Shown: positions 32,489 through 42,162, counted from the stretch's first letter. The stretch: 64,000 nucleotides of DNA from Streptomyces vietnamensis (GCF_000830005.1 NZ_CP010407.1:2461001-2525000); one strand, 5' to 3'. The notes: generated from the letters alone by a model not told the origin. Program-made: numbers and translations.

Positions 32489-33967
32489 TCAGGGCGCTGC
32501 CGTCGGTTCCCGGTGGTCGGGGTGGACCCAGCCGGGCTTGCGGTACTTGAGGAGCGCGGCCGGGATCACGATGCCGAGGAGCAGCAGGCCGCCGCCGACG
32601 ATCAGCAGGTAGCGCCAGAGCGGCTGGTTCCCGAACTGGTCGGGCGGGACGAAGCCGATGACGAGCGCGGCGACGGAGGCGACGAAGCCGATGCCGGCGA
32701 CCCATTCGACGGCGGGGACGCGGAAGCCCCGGTCGACGTCCGGCTGGGTCCTGCGGAGCTTGACGACGGCCGCGAACATCAGCAGGTAGGCGATCAGATA
32801 GATCTGCACGGTGATGACGGAGAACATCCAGTAGGCGCTGGAGACGTCGTCGCTGAAGGCGTAGAGGATGCCGATCAGGGTGGTGATGACGCCCTGCGCG
32901 ATCATGATGTTCTGCGGGGCGCCGTCCTTGTTGAACTTCTGCAGCGAGGGCGGCAGGTAGCCCTCCTGCCGGGAGAGCAGGACGAGGCCCTTGGCGGGTC
33001 CGGCGAGCCAGGTGAGCATGCCGCCGAGGGCGGCGCAGACCAGCATGATGCCGACGACCTTGGTCATCCAGCCGATGGAGAAGTGGTCGAAGAAGGCCTG
33101 GAAGGCCTGCATCAGACCGGCGGTCAGGCTGAGCTGCTCGGAGGGCATCACCCAGGCGATGGCCAGGGCCGGAAGGATGAAGATCAGCAGGACGAGGCCG
33201 GTCGCCAGGAACATCGACTTCGGGTACTCGCGCTTGGGCTCGCGCAGCGAGGAGACGTGGACGCCGTTCATCTCCATGCCCGCGTAGGACAGGAAGTTGT
33301 TGACGATGAGGACCAGGCTGGCGAGTCCGGTCCACGGCGGGAGCCAGTGGTCGGCGCTCATGGGCTGGGCGGAGGGGTTGCCCTGGGCGAGGAAGACGAT
33401 GCCGAGGGCGACGAGCAGCACGCCGGGGATGAGGGTGCCGACGATCAGGCCGAAGGAGGACAGGCCGGCGATCGTCTTCGTACCGCGCGAGGAGATCCAG
33501 ACCCCGGACCAGTAGATGACGATGATGACGACGGCGACGTAGAGCCCGTTCTCCGCGAGGGAGGGGTCGATGACGTACGCGAAGGTCGAGGCGACGTACG
33601 CGAGCAGGCTCGGGTAGTACGCGATGGTCATGGCGAACTGGCACCAGACGGCGAGGAAGCCGAGGGGCTTGCCGAGGGCTTCGCTGACCCAGCGGTAGAG
33701 GCCGCCGGACCAGCCGGAGGCGAGCTCGGCGCCGACGAGGGCGGTGGGGAGCAGGAAGACGAGGGCGGGGAGCAGGTAGAGGAAGATCGCGGCGAGTCCG
33801 TAGATGGCCATGGACGGCGAGGGCCGCAGGCTGGCGACGGACGCGGTCGTCATGAAGGCGAGCGTCAGCCAGCTGATGAACTGCCTCTTGGTGCCGTCGT
33901 CCGGTGGGGCCGCGGTGTCGGTCGCGGTGGGCCGTGCCGACTCTGCCGGTTCGTCAGTGGTCGTCAT
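32489..33967 (-). CDS. APC-superfamily amino acid permease (glutamate/GABA-antiporter type)
   Basis: Membrane transporter of 492 residues with about 12 membrane segments. The start at 33967 (MTTTDEPAES) is favoured because the 42 codons upstream look non-coding. The run LPALVFLLPTALVGAELASG and the following GGLYRWVSEALGKPLGF is the APC signature as seen in glutamate:GABA antiporters and related permeases. The tail ends LLKYRKPGWVHPDH. It is divergent from nadE. The substrate is inferred only at family level. Confidence 0.9.
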   Translation of the reverse strand: MTTTDEPAESARPTATDTAAPPDDGTKRQFISWLTLAFMTTASVASLRPSPSMAIYGLAAIFLYLLPALVFLLPTALVGAELASGWSGGLYRWVSEALGKPLGFLAVWCQFAMTIAYYPSLLAYVASTFAYVIDPSLAENGLYVAVVIIVIYWSGVWISSRGTKTIAGLSSFGLIVGTLIPGVLLVALGIVFLAQGNPSAQPMSADHWLPPWTGLASLVLIVNNFLSYAGMEMNGVHVSSLREPKREYPKSMFLATGLVLLIFILPALAIAWVMPSEQLSLTAGLMQAFQAFFDHFSIGWMTKVVGIMLVCAALGGMLTWLAGPAKGLVLLSRQEGYLPPSLQKFNKDGAPQNIMIAQGVITTLIGILYAFSDDVSSAYWMFSVITVQIYLIAYLLMFAAVVKLRRTQPDVDRGFRVPAVEWVAGIGFVASVAALVIGFVPPDQFGNQPLWRYLLIVGGGLLLLGIVIPAALLKYRKPGWVHPDHREPTAAP

Positions 33968-34059
33968 GGGGCCATGATCAGCGGGGTGCGGCCGCCCCGC
34001 ATGTCGGCGGTCGGGACACGGCCCGTCCGTATCCCAGGACATAGTGTCGGTCTGACGAT

Positions 34060-34065
34060 TACACT
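34060..34065 (+). promoter_or_regulatory. -10 box (TACACT) for apparently leaderless nadE mRNA
   Basis: TACACT ends six bases before the nadE GTG and no Shine-Dalgarno site is visible, so the transcript probably starts at the GTG. The -35 region is weak. Confidence 0.45.
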
Positions 34066-34071
34066 GGGCGG

Positions 34072-35826
34072 GTGCCTCAACTACGCCTCGCACTGAATCA
34101 GATCGACTCGACCGTCGGAGACATCGCCGGGAACGCCGAGGCGATCGTGCACTGGACCCGGCACGCCGCCGGGCAGGGCGCGCATCTCGTCGCGTTCCCC
34201 GAGATGGCGCTGACCGGATATCCCGTCGAGGACCTCGCGCTGCGCTCCTCCTTCGTCGAGGCGTCCCGGACCGCCCTGCGCGGTCTGGCCCGGCGTCTCG
34301 CGGACGAGGGGTTCGGGGAGCTGCCGGTCGTCGTCGGCTACCTCGACCGCTCGGAGCGGGCCGAGCCGCGGCTCGGCCGGCCCGCCGGGTCGCCGGAGAA
34401 CGCCGCCGCCGTGCTGTACGGCGGCGAGGTGGCGCTGCGCTTCGCCAAGCACCACCTGCCGAACTACGGCGTCTTCGACGAGTACCGCTACTTCGTGCAG
34501 GGCGACACCCTGCCGGTCGTCCGCGTCCACGGCGTCGACGTGGCCCTGGCGATCTGCGAGGACCTCTGGCAGGAGGGCGGCAGGGTGCCGGCGGCGCGCA
34601 GCGCCAAGGCCGGTCTGCTGCTCTCGGTCAACGCCTCGCCGTACGAGCGGAACAAGGACGACACCCGGCTCGAACTGGTCCGCAAGCGGGCCCAGGAGGC
34701 CGGGTGCGTCACCGCGTACCTGGCGATGACGGGCGGTCAGGACGAGCTGGTCTTCGACGGCGACTCGATCGTCGTGGACGCCGCCGGCGAAGTGATCGCG
34801 CGCGCCCCGCAGTTCGTGGAGGGCAGCGTGATCCTCGACCTGGACCTTCCGGCGGCCGAACCGGACGCGCCCGAGGGCGTGGTCGACGACGGGCTGCGGA
34901 TCGACCGGGTGGTGCTCTCCGAGGAGCCGCTGCCCGCGTACGAGCCGGAGCTGACGGGCGGTTACGCGCACCGGCTCGACGACGACGAGGAGGTGTACTC
35001 GGCGCTGGTGATCGGGCTGCGGGCGTACGTCGCGAAGAACGGTTTCCGCTCGGTCCTGATCGGCCTGTCCGGCGGCATCGACTCGGCGCTCGTCGCGGCG
35101 ATCGCCTGCGACGCGCTCGGCGCGGACCAGGTGTACGGGGTGTCGATGCCCTCGAAGTACTCCTCCGACCACTCGCGCGGCGACGCCGAGGAGCTGGCCC
35201 GCCGCACCGGGCTGCACTTCCGCACCGTGTCGATCGAGCCGATGTTCGACGCGTACATGGGTGCGCTCGGGCTCACCGGTCTCGCCGAGGAGAACCTCCA
35301 GTCGCGGCTGCGCGGCACGATGCTGATGGCGCTCTCCAACCAGGAGGGCCACATCGTCCTCGCGCCCGGCAACAAGTCGGAGCTGGCGGTGGGCTATTCG
35401 ACGCTGTACGGCGACTCCGTCGGCGCGTTCGGGCCCATCAAGGACGTCTACAAGTCGGACGTCTTCCGGCTCGCCCGCTGGCGGAACCGGGCGGCCGAGG
35501 AGCGCGGCCAGACCCCGCCGATCCCGGAGGCCTCGATCGTCAAGCCGCCCAGCGCCGAGCTGCGCCCGGGCCAGGTCGACACGGACTCGCTGCCGGACTA
35601 CGACCTCCTGGACGCGGTCCTCTCGCTGTACGTGGACCAGGACCGGGGCCGGGACGCCATCGTGGCGGCCGGGTTCGACGAGGAGCTGGTGACGCAGACG
35701 CTGCGGATGGTGGACATGGCGGAGTACAAGCGGCGCCAGTACCCGCCGGGCACCAAGATCTCGGCGAAGGGCTTCGGCAAGGACCGGCGCCTGCCGATCA
35801 CGAACGGCTGGCGGGAGACGGTCTGA
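34072..35826 (+). CDS. nadE: Glutamine-dependent NAD+ synthetase
   Basis: Final step of NAD synthesis: amidates nicotinate adenine dinucleotide using ammonia released from glutamine, 584 residues. The N-terminal nitrilase-type glutaminase has the triad Glu44 (FPEMALTGYP), Lys126 (RFAKHHLPNYGVFDE) and Cys162 (AICEDLW). The C-terminal synthetase has the pyrophosphate loop GLSGGIDSAL at ~333 and the family segment LAPGNKSELAVGYSTLYGD. The GTG start gives the MPQLRLALNQID N-terminus usual for the family. Convergent with the EEP gene, sharing a terminator stem. Confidence 0.97.
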   Translation: MPQLRLALNQIDSTVGDIAGNAEAIVHWTRHAAGQGAHLVAFPEMALTGYPVEDLALRSSFVEASRTALRGLARRLADEGFGELPVVVGYLDRSERAEPRLGRPAGSPENAAAVLYGGEVALRFAKHHLPNYGVFDEYRYFVQGDTLPVVRVHGVDVALAICEDLWQEGGRVPAARSAKAGLLLSVNASPYERNKDDTRLELVRKRAQEAGCVTAYLAMTGGQDELVFDGDSIVVDAAGEVIARAPQFVEGSVILDLDLPAAEPDAPEGVVDDGLRIDRVVLSEEPLPAYEPELTGGYAHRLDDDEEVYSALVIGLRAYVAKNGFRSVLIGLSGGIDSALVAAIACDALGADQVYGVSMPSKYSSDHSRGDAEELARRTGLHFRTVSIEPMFDAYMGALGLTGLAEENLQSRLRGTMLMALSNQEGHIVLAPGNKSELAVGYSTLYGDSVGAFGPIKDVYKSDVFRLARWRNRAAEERGQTPPIPEASIVKPPSAELRPGQVDTDSLPDYDLLDAVLSLYVDQDRGRDAIVAAGFDEELVTQTLRMVDMAEYKRRQYPPGTKISAKGFGKDRRLPITNGWRETV

Positions 35827-35839
35827 GGCCGGGCCTCAG
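35823..35839. terminator. Hairpin containing both stop codons of nadE and the EEP gene
   Basis: CTGAGGCC, G, GGCCTCAG is a perfect 8+1+8 palindrome. The TGA of nadE and the TGA of the opposing gene are both within its arms, only nine bases apart. Confidence 0.55.
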
Positions 35840-36858
35840 AGCTTCACCCGGGCGGCGAGCGGCAGATGGTCGCTCGCCGTCTCCGGCAGCGCCCAGGAGG
35901 ACACCGGCTCCACGCCCTTGACCATGATCTGGTCGATGCGGGCCATCGGGAACGAGGCCGGCCAGCTGAAGCCGAAGCCGTCGCCCGCCGCGCCCTGGGT
36001 GGAGCGCAGCTGCGAGGTGACGGCGTTGAGGGCGCGGTCGTTCATGGTGCCGTTGAGGTCGCCGAGGAGGACGATCCGCTCGTGCCGGTCCTTGGAGATG
36101 GCCTCGCCGAGCGCGTTGGCGCTGGTGTCGCGCTGGTTGGCGGTGAAGCCGGCGTTCATCTTGACCCGTACGGAGGGCAGGTGGGCCACGTACACGGCCA
36201 CTTCGCCCTTCGGGGTGACCACCGAGGCGCGCATGGCGCGGGTCCAGCCCATGTGGATGTCGACGGGCTGCGCGGCGCGCAGCGGAAGCCTGCTCCAGAG
36301 CCCGACCGTGCCCTGGACGGAGTGGTACGGGTAGGTGGCGGCGAGGCCCTTCTCGTAGACCGGCACCATGTCGCCCTTCAGCTCCTCCAGGGCGAGCACG
36401 TCGGCGCCGGAGGCGGCGAGGGCGCGGGCCGTGCCCTCGGGGTCGGCGTTGTCGGCGTTCACGTTGTGGGTGGCGACGGTCAGGTCGCCGCCCGGGGCCG
36501 ACTTGTCGGCGACGAGACCGCCGAAGAGGTTCAGCCACACCACGGCCGGCAGCAGCAGGGCGATCAGCGCGGTGGCCGAGCGGCGCACGAGCGCGAGCAC
36601 GAGGAGGAGCGGCACGAAGAGGCCGAACCAGGGCAGGAAGGTCTCGGTGAGGCTGCCCAGGTTGCCGATCCGGTTCGGGATGTCCGAGTGGAACACCATG
36701 AGCAGCGTGACCGCCACGGCGATCACGGCGAGCAGGATGCCCCGGCGCCAGATCCCCGGATCGCGGCGGAGCCGGCCGAGCGCGGCCCGGAACCGGGACC
36801 GGGGACGCTCGCTCCCCGCGCCGCCGTGATCGGTCTCCGTCATGTCCACCCGCGCCAT
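35836..36858 (-). CDS. Membrane-anchored endonuclease/exonuclease/phosphatase-family protein
   Basis: Protein of 340 residues (or 335 from ATG 36843). Three membrane helices (~40-60, 70-90, 94-115) precede an outward-facing EEP domain. Catalytic motifs are VATHNVNADN, LALEELKGD (metal Glu), LLGDLNGTMND (Asp/Asn) and the final SDHLPLAARV (His). EEP proteins cleave phosphodiesters in nucleic acids, phospholipids or sphingomyelin; the substrate is unknown. The topology resembles Streptomyces secreted phosphodiesterases. Confidence 0.88.
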   Translation of the reverse strand: MARVDMTETDHGGAGSERPRSRFRAALGRLRRDPGIWRRGILLAVIAVAVTLLMVFHSDIPNRIGNLGSLTETFLPWFGLFVPLLLVLALVRRSATALIALLLPAVVWLNLFGGLVADKSAPGGDLTVATHNVNADNADPEGTARALAASGADVLALEELKGDMVPVYEKGLAATYPYHSVQGTVGLWSRLPLRAAQPVDIHMGWTRAMRASVVTPKGEVAVYVAHLPSVRVKMNAGFTANQRDTSANALGEAISKDRHERIVLLGDLNGTMNDRALNAVTSQLRSTQGAAGDGFGFSWPASFPMARIDQIMVKGVEPVSSWALPETASDHLPLAARVKL

Positions 36859-37048
36859 CGCACTGTCCTCACTGCCTTGCTGCCTTGCCGCACTGCTGTC
36901 CCGCTCCGTGACCCGACGTCGACACTAGGCGATGACGGGTCCGTCGTACTCCCCCAGGGACGACACGGGCGCGTGGCGGGTTCCTGCAGGTGGCGCGGGC
37001 GGGGAGGCTGTGACAGAACGCGCACATTCGTACGGTTCTTCGTACGGT

Positions 37049-37867
37049 TCAGGGCCGGGGGCGCAGGCCCTCCATGACGGCGTCGACGACCTGCTCGGCG
37101 AGACCGGGCTCCAGGTCTGCGCCGGGCCGGATGACGGTACGGAGGAGCAGCGGGCCGGTGAAGAGGTCGTTGACGAACTCGACGTCGAGGTCGTCGCGGA
37201 TCTCCCCCAGCTCCATGCCGCGCCGCACCGTGTCGAGGCCGAGGCGGCGGCGCGGCTCGATGACGGTGTTCTGGTAGGCCTCCCACAGCTTGGGATAGGC
37301 CTGCATCTGCGAGAACACGTTGTGGAGCAGGGCGGAGGAGCGCTTGGCGAGGCCGCGCTGCCGCAGCATCTCCAGGAGCATGACGAGGTCGTCCCGGACG
37401 GAGGTGCCGGTGAGCACGGGGTCCCGGGGCTCCACGGAGCGGACCAGCTCGACGAAGAGCTCCTCCTTGCCGGGCCAGCGGCGGTAGATGGTGGCCTTGC
37501 CGACGCCGGCGGTACGGGCGATCCGCTCGATGGACAGCTCGGTGAGCGGGACGCCGTCCTCCAGGAGGCCGACGACGGCGTCGAAGATGGCCTGCTCGAC
37601 GGCCTCGGACCGCGGACGCCCCCGCCGGACCGCCTCCGGCGCGGGCACGGGCCGGGCCCCGGTCGCTTCCGGCGCGGGCGCAGGGCGGGCCCCGGTCGCT
37701 TCCGGCGCGGGCGCAGGGCGGGTCCCGGTCGCTTCCGGCGCGGGCGCAGGGCGGGTCCCGGTCGCTGCGGGCCTTGCCTGAACCGGCCCGTCGTCCTGGG
37801 GTTCGGGGATCCCGCCGTCCTGCAGGGGCACGTGCGCTCCGTCTCTCGTCCGTCCGGGTACTGCCAT
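37049..37867 (-). CDS. TetR-family regulator with repetitive Pro/Ala N-terminus
   Basis: Regulator of 272 residues from the ATG at 37867. Residues ~35-80 are four tandem copies of an 11-residue unit (EATGxRPAPAP), then the helix-turn-helix LSIERIARTAGVGKATIYRR and a TetR_C_11-like ligand domain (GLDTVRRGMELGEIRDDLD). The long disordered extension is unusual, and a start nearer the DNA-binding domain cannot be excluded. It lies downstream of a DHA2 exporter whose promoter carries a 29-bp palindrome, and probably represses it. Copy B of the dispersed repeat separates the two genes. Confidence 0.85.
   Translation of the reverse strand: MAVPGRTRDGAHVPLQDGGIPEPQDDGPVQARPAATGTRPAPAPEATGTRPAPAPEATGARPAPAPEATGARPVPAPEAVRRGRPRSEAVEQAIFDAVVGLLEDGVPLTELSIERIARTAGVGKATIYRRWPGKEELFVELVRSVEPRDPVLTGTSVRDDLVMLLEMLRQRGLAKRSSALLHNVFSQMQAYPKLWEAYQNTVIEPRRRLGLDTVRRGMELGEIRDDLDVEFVNDLFTGPLLLRTVIRPGADLEPGLAEQVVDAVMEGLRPRP
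37632..37765. repeat. 33-bp minisatellite in the tetR 5' coding region
   Basis: Units starting GGTCGCTTCC recur at 37661, 37694, 37727 and 37760, exactly 33 bases apart, with a diverged partial unit before the first. The period keeps the reading frame and adds 11 residues per copy. Copy number probably varies between strains. Confidence 0.88.
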
Positions 37868-37955
37868 GTGGTCCCCCGATTCTCCCGCGTCCCCCCTGCC
37901 CCGACCACCACGCCCGGCCTGAGCCGCCCCCCGTTGTGGGCCTGCGCCCGCCCCC

Positions 37956-38350
37956 GTTGTGGGCAATCGTTCCGCTGGGGCGGAACGGGTGGGCACAACG
38001 GACCCGCGCCCTGCCGGCGCCAGAGGCTTCCGCGCCCGAACCCGCACCCCCGTGCACGGTGCTCGGTCGGTGCGGGTCCAGGCACAGGGGGCGGAGGCGC
38101 CGCTGAAGGGCGCCGTCCCGTGTGCCCACCCGTCCCGCCCTGCGGGACGATTGCCCACACGGCAGCGGGTGCGGGCCCACACGGCGGTGGGCAACGCCCA
38201 GCCAGGCGCGGGCCCGCACGGCGGCGGGGCACCGCCCGGCTCGGCGCGGGGCCACACGGCGGGCGGCGAAGGGCGCCGCCCAGCACGGGCGCGGGCCACA
38301 CGGGGCGGGGCGAAGCCCCGGGCGGGGGCGCCGCCCTGCCGGGTGCGGGC
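37956..38350 (+). repeat. Long near-palindromic dispersed repeat, copy B
   Basis: Left arm 37956-37999 is identical to copy A's; right arm 38120-38160 differs by one base in its loop (GTCCCGC-CCT-GCGGGAC). The middle pairs internally as in copy A, and a tail of degenerate ~40-bp GC-rich repeats reaches about 38350. It occupies the space between the exporter and the tetR gene; 37868-37955 shows a shorter fragment (CGTTGTGGGCCTGCGCCCG) and no gene. Confidence 0.85.
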
Positions 38351-38369
38351 CCGGACGGGCGGGGCGGGG

Positions 38370-39989
38370 TCAGCTGGTTGGGGTTGTGGCCGGGGTCTGG
38401 TTCGGGGTGGTCGCGCCCTGGCCCGGAGCCCCCGTCGGCGCCCGGCCCGGAAGGAACAGCGCCACCACCACCGCGCCCACCACACCGATCACCGCCGAGG
38501 CCAGCGCCGTGACGTGCATCGCGTCCAGGAAGGCCGTGTACGCGGGCGCGACCAGGTCCTTGCCCGCCGGGCCGAGCCTCGCCGCGACCGCGAGCGTCGC
38601 CTCGACGGACTCGCCCGCCGTGTCGCGCAGGGCCGCCGGGACGGCACCGAGGTGTCCCTCGATCTCGCCCCGGTACGTGGAGGAGAGCACCGAGCCGAGG
38701 ACGGCCACGCCCAGCGCGCCGCCGACCTGCCGGAAGGTGTTGTTGACGGCGGAGCCGGAGCCCGCCTTCTCGCGGGGCAGCGCCTGCATGATCGAGACCG
38801 TGACCGGCGGCATGATGTGCGCCATGCCCGCGCCCTGGAGGAAGAAGACGACCTCCAGGACCCAGACGGGCGTGTCGGCCTCGAAGAAGGCGAAGGCGGC
38901 CAGGCCGAGGGCGACGAGCAGCATGCCGGCGGTGCAGACCGCCCGCGCGCCGAAGCGTTCGACGACGAGCCGGGCCCGGGGCGCGAAGACCATCTGCGCG
39001 ACGGCGAGCGGCAGGATGAGCAGCCCGGACTCCAGCGCGCTGTAGCCGCGGACGCTCTGCAGGTAGAAGGCGGAGAAGAAGGTGACGCCCATGAGGGCGA
39101 AGAAGACGAGGGCGATCGCGGCGACGGCCGCCGAGAACGCGGGCTTCTTGAAGTACGACATGTCGATGGCCGGGTGGTCGCTGCGCCGCTCGTGGAGGAC
39201 GAAGACGACGAGGACCGCGAGGCCGCCGAGGACTGGCGCGAGGACGGTGACGTCGGTGAAGCTCGCCAGTTCGCCGCCGCGGATGATCCCGTACACGAGG
39301 AGGACGAGTCCGACGACGGAGAGCAGCACGCCGGGTATGTCGACGCGGCCGGGGTTCGGGTCGCGGGAGTCGGGGACGAGCCACAGCATCAGGGCGAGGG
39401 CGAGGAGCACCACGGGCACGTTGACGAGGAAGATCGATCCCCACCAGAAGTGTTCGAGGAGGATGCCGCCGGTGATGGGGCCGATGGCGATGGCGAGGCC
39501 GACGCTGCCGGCCCAGATGCCGATGGCCTTGGGCTGCTCGTCGCGCTCGAAGACGTTCATGAGGACGGCGAGCGTCGCGGGCATGACGAAGGCGGCGCCG
39601 AGGCCCATGACGGCCCGGTAGGCGATGAGTTCGCCCGGGGAGCCGGAGAGGGCGGCGAGGGCGGAGCCGATGCCGAAGACGGTGATGCCGAAGAGCAGGA
39701 CCTTCTTGCGGCCGAGGCGGTCGCCGAGGAGGCCGGAGGTGAAGAGGAGTCCGGCGAAGACGAGCGTGTAGGAGTTGATGGACCACTCCAGCTCGCTCTG
39801 GGTGGCGCCGATGCCGGTGGGCGCGGGGGCCGCGATCGTCTTGACGGCGACGTTCAGGATCGAGTTGTCGAGGACGACGATGAGCAGGCTGAGCATGAGG
39901 ACGCCGAGGACGGCCCAGCGGCGCCGGTGGACGGCCTCGGGGACGCGGGGCCCGGCGGGCCTGGCGGGTGCGGTGGACGGCTGTGACAT
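38370..39989 (-). CDS. MFS drug exporter, DHA2 family (EmrB/QacA type)
   Basis: Proton-driven multidrug exporter of 539 residues with 14 membrane segments. Family motifs: [13 protein letters not shown] in helix 1 (motif D1-like), [14 protein letters not shown] (motif A) and GVALLGSVLSS-like motif near the end ([15 protein letters not shown]). The ATG at 39989 is chosen over an in-frame GTG at 39998. The promoter carries a perfect 29-bp palindrome (40009-40037), so it is inducible by loss of TetR binding. Confidence 0.93.
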   Translation of the reverse strand: MSQPSTAPARPAGPRVPEAVHRRRWAVLGVLMLSLLIVVLDNSILNVAVKTIAAPAPTGIGATQSELEWSINSYTLVFAGLLFTSGLLGDRLGRKKVLLFGITVFGIGSALAALSGSPGELIAYRAVMGLGAAFVMPATLAVLMNVFERDEQPKAIGIWAGSVGLAIAIGPITGGILLEHFWWGSIFLVNVPVVLLALALMLWLVPDSRDPNPGRVDIPGVLLSVVGLVLLVYGIIRGGELASFTDVTVLAPVLGGLAVLVVFVLHERRSDHPAIDMSYFKKPAFSAAVAAIALVFFALMGVTFFSAFYLQSVRGYSALESGLLILPLAVAQMVFAPRARLVVERFGARAVCTAGMLLVALGLAAFAFFEADTPVWVLEVVFFLQGAGMAHIMPPVTVSIMQALPREKAGSGSAVNNTFRQVGGALGVAVLGSVLSSTYRGEIEGHLGAVPAALRDTAGESVEATLAVAARLGPAGKDLVAPAYTAFLDAMHVTALASAVIGVVGAVVVALFLPGRAPTGAPGQGATTPNQTPATTPTS

Positions 39990-40008
39990 GCCCACCACCC
40001 TAGAACCA

Positions 40009-40037
40009 TTTCGATACGAGACCGTCTCGTATCGAAA
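40009..40037. promoter_or_regulatory. Perfect 29-bp palindrome, TetR operator
   Basis: TTTCGATACGAGAC, C, GTCTCGTATCGAAA: both 14-base arms match perfectly around a single central base. It lies 20 bases before the exporter start. Arms of the GATACGAGAC type are typical targets of TetR repressors of DHA2 exporters in actinobacteria. The likely binder is the regulator at 37049-37867. Confidence 0.88.
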
Positions 40038-40178
40038 ATCAAGGAGAAGTCTTTACGTTGCGGCGGTGTGAACAGCGCCACTCCGGCCCACTTCCCCGCC
40101 CGCCCGGCGAAGTGCCACCATGGACATGGTCCGGGGACGCCACAGGGCGCCTCGAGATGACAAGAGGAGCCGTTCACC

Positions 40179-41042
40179 ATGACGCTTCAGGCTGCCCAGA
40201 AAAAGCCCACCGACAGCAGCAAGGCGCTGTACGGAGGGAAGGGCACGCGCCGCATCACCGTCCACGACATCGCCGCCGCCAAGGTCCGCGGCGAGAAGTG
40301 GCCCATGCTCACCGCCTACGACGCGATGACCGCCTCCGTCTTCGACGAGGCAGGCATCCCGGTGATCCTCGTCGGCGACTCGATGGGCAACTGTCACCTC
40401 GGCTACGACACCACCGTGCCCGTCACGATGGACGAGATGACGCTGCTCTCCGCCGCCGTCGTCCGGGGCACCAAGCGCGCCCTCGTCGTCGGCGACCTGC
40501 CGTTCGGCTCGTACCAGGAGGGGCCCGTCCAGGCCCTGCGCAACGCCACCCGGCTCGTCAAGGACGCGGGCGTCGGCGCGATCAAGCTGGAGGGCGGCGA
40601 GCGCTCGCTGCCGCAGACCGAGCTGCTCGTCCAGGCCGGCATCCCCGTCATGTCCCACCTGGGCCTGACCCCGCAGTCCGTCAACACCATGGGCTACCGG
40701 GTCCAGGGCCGCAGCGACGAGGCCGCCCACCGGCTGCTCAGCGACGCCAAGGCGGCGCAGGACGCGGGCGCCTTCGCCGTCGTCCTGGAGCTCGTCCCGG
40801 CCGAGCTGGCCGCCGAGGTCACCCGCTCCCTGCACATCCCGACCATCGGCATCGGTGCCGGCGCCGGCACCGACGCGCAGGTCCTCGTCTGGACCGACAT
40901 GGCCGGCCTGACCGGCGGCAAGGTGCCGCGCTTCACCAAGCAGTACGCCAACCTCCGCGAGACGCTCGGCGACGCCGCCCGCGCCTTCGCCGAGGACGTC
41001 AGCGGCGGGGCGTTCCCCGCCGAGGAGCACACCTTCCACTAG
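40179..41042 (+). CDS. panB: 3-methyl-2-oxobutanoate hydroxymethyltransferase
   Basis: First committed step of pantothenate and coenzyme A synthesis: transfers a hydroxymethyl group from methylenetetrahydrofolate to ketoisovalerate, 287 residues. A Streptomyces-type N-terminal extension of ~25 residues precedes the TIM barrel. Key segments are MLTAYDAMTASVFDEAG, VGDSMGN (Mg-binding Asp), GAIKLEGGE (active-site Glu region) and MSHLGLTPQSVNTMGGYRVQ-like loop (SHLGLTPQS). Followed by a strong hairpin terminator. Confidence 0.97.
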   Translation: MTLQAAQKKPTDSSKALYGGKGTRRITVHDIAAAKVRGEKWPMLTAYDAMTASVFDEAGIPVILVGDSMGNCHLGYDTTVPVTMDEMTLLSAAVVRGTKRALVVGDLPFGSYQEGPVQALRNATRLVKDAGVGAIKLEGGERSLPQTELLVQAGIPVMSHLGLTPQSVNTMGYRVQGRSDEAAHRLLSDAKAAQDAGAFAVVLELVPAELAAEVTRSLHIPTIGIGAGAGTDAQVLVWTDMAGLTGGKVPRFTKQYANLRETLGDAARAFAEDVSGGAFPAEEHTFH

Positions 41043-41076
41043 GTCCAGCAGGACGCACAGAGCCACTGCGGCACCT

Positions 41077-41115
41077 CCGACAGCCCGCCGACATCCCCCA
41101 TCGGCGGGCTGTCGG
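41077..41115 (+). terminator. panB terminator hairpin
   Basis: CCGACAGCCCGCCGA (41077-41091) and TCGGCGGGCTGTCGG (41101-41115) form a perfect 15-bp stem around a nine-base loop, 35 bases after the panB stop. Confidence 0.8.
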
Positions 41116-41160
41116 TCGTCTGTCGGAGGCTTGTCGGTGGCGCCCTGTTCCATGGTGGAC

Positions 41161-42162
41161 ATGACGCGATCACACACCAACGCCGTCGAGGTCCGGGGCC
41201 TCGTGAAGCACTTCGGCGCCACCAGGGCCCTCGACGGGGTCGACCTGGACGTCCGGGAGGGCACCGTCCTCGGGGTCCTCGGGCCCAACGGCGCCGGGAA
41301 GACCACCCTCGTCCGCTGCCTGTCCACCCTCCTCGTCCCGGACGCCGGGACCGCCACCGTCGCCGGCTACGACGTGGTGAAGCACCCCCGCCAGCTGCGC
41401 CGCACCATCGGCCTCACCGGCCAGTACGCCTCGGTCGACGAGAAGCTGTCCGGCTGGGAGAACCTGTACATGATCGGGCGGCTGCTCGACCTCTCCCGCA
41501 AGGACTCCCGCGCCCGCGCCGACGAGATGCTGGAGCGCTTCTCCCTCACCGAGGCCGCCAAGCGCCCGGCGATGAACTACTCCGGCGGCATGCGGCGCCG
41601 CCTCGACCTCGCCGCCTCGATGATCGGGCAGCCCGCCGTCCTCTACCTGGACGAGCCGACCACCGGCCTCGACCCCCGCACCCGCAACGAGGTGTGGGAC
41701 GAGGTCCAGCGGATGGTCTCCGAGGGCGCGACCGTCCTCCTCACCACCCAGTACATGGAGGAGGCGGAGCAGCTCGCGAGCGAGCTGACCGTCATCGACA
41801 AGGGCAAGGTCATCGCCAAGGGCGGCGTCGACGAGCTCAAGGCCAAGGTCGGCGGCCGGACCCTCAAGGTCCGCCCCGTGGACCCGGCGCAGCTGCCCGC
41901 CATGGCCGCCGCGCTCCGCGAGACCGGCCTCGACGGGGTCGCCGGCTCGACCGTCGTCCCCGACGAGGGCGTGCTGTACGTGCCGATCCTCACCGACGAG
42001 CAGCTGACGGCCGTCGTGGGCCTGCTCGGCGCGCGCGGCTTCGGCATCGCCCACATCGGCACCCATCTGCCCAGCCTGGACGAGGTGTTCCTCGCGATCA
42101 CCGGCCAGAAGACCGCCGACGCCGAGCTTTCCGACGCGATCAACGAGGAGGTCGCCGCGTGA
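41161..42162 (+). CDS. ABC transporter ATP-binding protein (DrrA-like)
   Basis: ATPase of a two-gene exporter, 333 residues from ATG 41161 (in-frame ATG 41152 possible). Walker A GPNGAGKTT, signature NYSGGMRRRLDLAASM, Walker B VLYLDEPTTGLDP, then the DrrA-type C-terminal region ending LPSLDEVFLAITGQ. This group, named after daunorubicin resistance, exports hydrophobic drugs or lipids. The stop overlaps the permease start by four bases (GTGA). Confidence 0.95.
   Translation: MTRSHTNAVEVRGLVKHFGATRALDGVDLDVREGTVLGVLGPNGAGKTTLVRCLSTLLVPDAGTATVAGYDVVKHPRQLRRTIGLTGQYASVDEKLSGWENLYMIGRLLDLSRKDSRARADEMLERFSLTEAAKRPAMNYSGGMRRRLDLAASMIGQPAVLYLDEPTTGLDPRTRNEVWDEVQRMVSEGATVLLTTQYMEEAEQLASELTVIDKGKVIAKGGVDELKAKVGGRTLKVRPVDPAQLPAMAAALRETGLDGVAGSTVVPDEGVLYVPILTDEQLTAVVGLLGARGFGIAHIGTHLPSLDEVFLAITGQKTADAELSDAINEEVAA

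Noticed and set aside
36925..39786. Very long minus-strand frame across the exporter, repeat copy B and tetR
   Set aside because: Arg/Pro-rich reading of other genes in the wrong frame; the exporter and TetR frames are conserved.
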